From Acidisarcina sp. (GTDB taxonomy: Bacteria; Acidobacteriota; Blastocatellia; Pyrinomonadales; Pyrinomonadaceae): a stretch of 7,698 nucleotides of DNA. Below the pieces are notes generated by a model that was not told the origin of the DNA, ran no database searches, and saw only the letters and a program-made list of their open reading frames with translations. Below are positions 6,021-7,698 of this stretch, in pieces (positions within the stretch are counted from its first letter, which is position 1; each line of letters begins with the position of its first letter). Location of the stretch: the NCBI GenBank assembly GCA_021155145.1, contig JAJNPX010000215.1:1-7698 (forward strand), given 5' to 3'. Both the position numbers and the translations under genes were made by a program.

Positions 6021-6416
6021 ATGAAGGACGTCGGAAGTGCGGGATTAACTAAACAACGCCAGGCGGTGCTGCAAGTGATCAGGGGATCGGACGGTCATCT
6101 GACGGCGAACGAGGTGTTCGAGGACGCCCGGAGGATCCTACCCGGGATCTCGTTCGCGACCGTCTATAACTCCCTGCGGTTTCTTAGGGAGCAGGGAATG
6201 ATCGGTGAAGTGCTCTTTGGGAGTGACGCCGCCCGGTACGACCGCAAATTAACCCGGCACGATCACGCGATCTGCAATGCCTGCGGAAAGCTTATCGACC
6301 TCGACCTGCCGATCCCGCCGGAGCTCGTAAAAAGAGGGGAGCGACTTTCGAAGTTCAAGGCTGATTCGATCGAAGTGATACTTCGGGGCACATGCCCCGA
6401 TTGTGTCCGGGCCTGA
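6021..6416 (+). CDS. perR: Peroxide-responsive Fur-family repressor PerR
   Basis: A 131-residue cytoplasmic metalloregulator that should bind DNA when loaded with Fe or Mn and release it when H2O2 oxidises its metal-binding histidines. An N-terminal winged helix (about 9-72) includes the recognition segment SFATVYNSLRFL (44-55). Aligned to B. subtilis PerR, every ligand falls at a constant offset of 11: regulatory-metal residues H26, D74, H80, H82, D93 (for H37, D85, H91, H93, D104) and structural zinc cysteines C85, C88, C125, C128 (for C96, C99, C136, C139). Asp at the D104 position, rather than the Glu typical of Fur, favours peroxide sensing. ATG at 6021 is chosen over upstream TTG codons because a promoter occupies 5964-5992, GAGG sits 6 nt upstream, and the protein then has normal family length. 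katG follows after 60 bp with no evident terminator, so the two are probably one transcript. Confidence 0.9.
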   Translation: MKDVGSAGLTKQRQAVLQVIRGSDGHLTANEVFEDARRILPGISFATVYNSLRFLREQGMIGEVLFGSDAARYDRKLTRHDHAICNACGKLIDLDLPIPPELVKRGERLSKFKADSIEVILRGTCPDCVRA

Positions 6417-6423
6417 TATCTGC

Positions 6424-6436
6424 AATTGCGCCAATT
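6424..6436. repeat. Inverted repeat in the perR-katG gap
   Basis: AATTG-CGC-CAATT is a perfect 5-3-5 inverted repeat in the 60-bp gap. Read on the minus strand it contains TTGGCGCAATTG, close to TTGGCAATTG found just downstream of the perR promoter (6002-6011). It is too weak a stem, with no T-run, to be a terminator. It may be a second regulator site for katG. Confidence 0.3.
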
Positions 6437-6470
6437 TTATTGAACTTAAAACCACGAAGGGAAAGGATAA

Positions 6471-7698
<1,228 letters not shown>

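Overview
The window is a compact, moderately GC-rich stretch of bacterial chromosome carrying mostly ordinary metabolic, envelope and stress genes. No mobile element, CRISPR array, tRNA, rRNA or phage gene was seen. The gene mix and protein style suggest a Gram-negative soil-type bacterium. It includes an RDD membrane protein of a kind I associate with Acidobacteriota (Blastocatellia), secreted S41 and M14 peptidases, and a COQ7-like ferritin-fold protein. That taxonomic guess rests on general familiarity, not a search, and is weak.

Layout, left to right. (1) Positions 1-507, minus strand: lumazine synthase RibH of riboflavin synthesis, with its 3' end cut off by the window edge. It has a TTG start, a very strong Shine-Dalgarno and a good sigma-70-type promoter. 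(2) Positions 625-1476, plus strand: an RDD-family membrane protein divergent from ribH, possibly translated from a nearly leaderless mRNA. (3) Positions 1484-2809, minus strand: an exported PDZ/S41 peptidase convergent with the RDD gene, only 7 bp between stop codons. It lacks the usual CtpA-type catalytic lysine and looks tricorn-like. (4) Positions 2955-3920, plus strand: a nucleotide-sugar epimerase of the UDP-glucuronate 4-epimerase type, divergent from the S41 gene. (5) Positions 5810-4013, minus strand: a two-gene unit with an exported M14 zinc carboxypeptidase followed 31 bp later by a small COQ7-like diiron protein. (6) Positions 6021-7698, plus strand: a Fur-family peroxide sensor (PerR) followed 60 bp later by the 5' half of a catalase-peroxidase gene (katG), which runs off the right edge.

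The clearest functional unit is perR-katG. Every PerR metal and sensor ligand is present at a constant offset of 11 residues from Bacillus subtilis PerR, including the Asp that separates PerR from Fur. The gene has a consensus -35 box, and the promoter core holds several AT-rich palindromes that are plausible PerR operators. This gives a simple peroxide-induced, autoregulated circuit. The organisation resembles mycobacterial furA-katG.

I found no strong candidate for an undescribed system. The best second looks are the perR operator cluster, the roughly 23-residue insertion in the KatG large loop, the Lys-less S41 active site, and the pairing of a COQ7-like diiron protein with a secreted carboxypeptidase.
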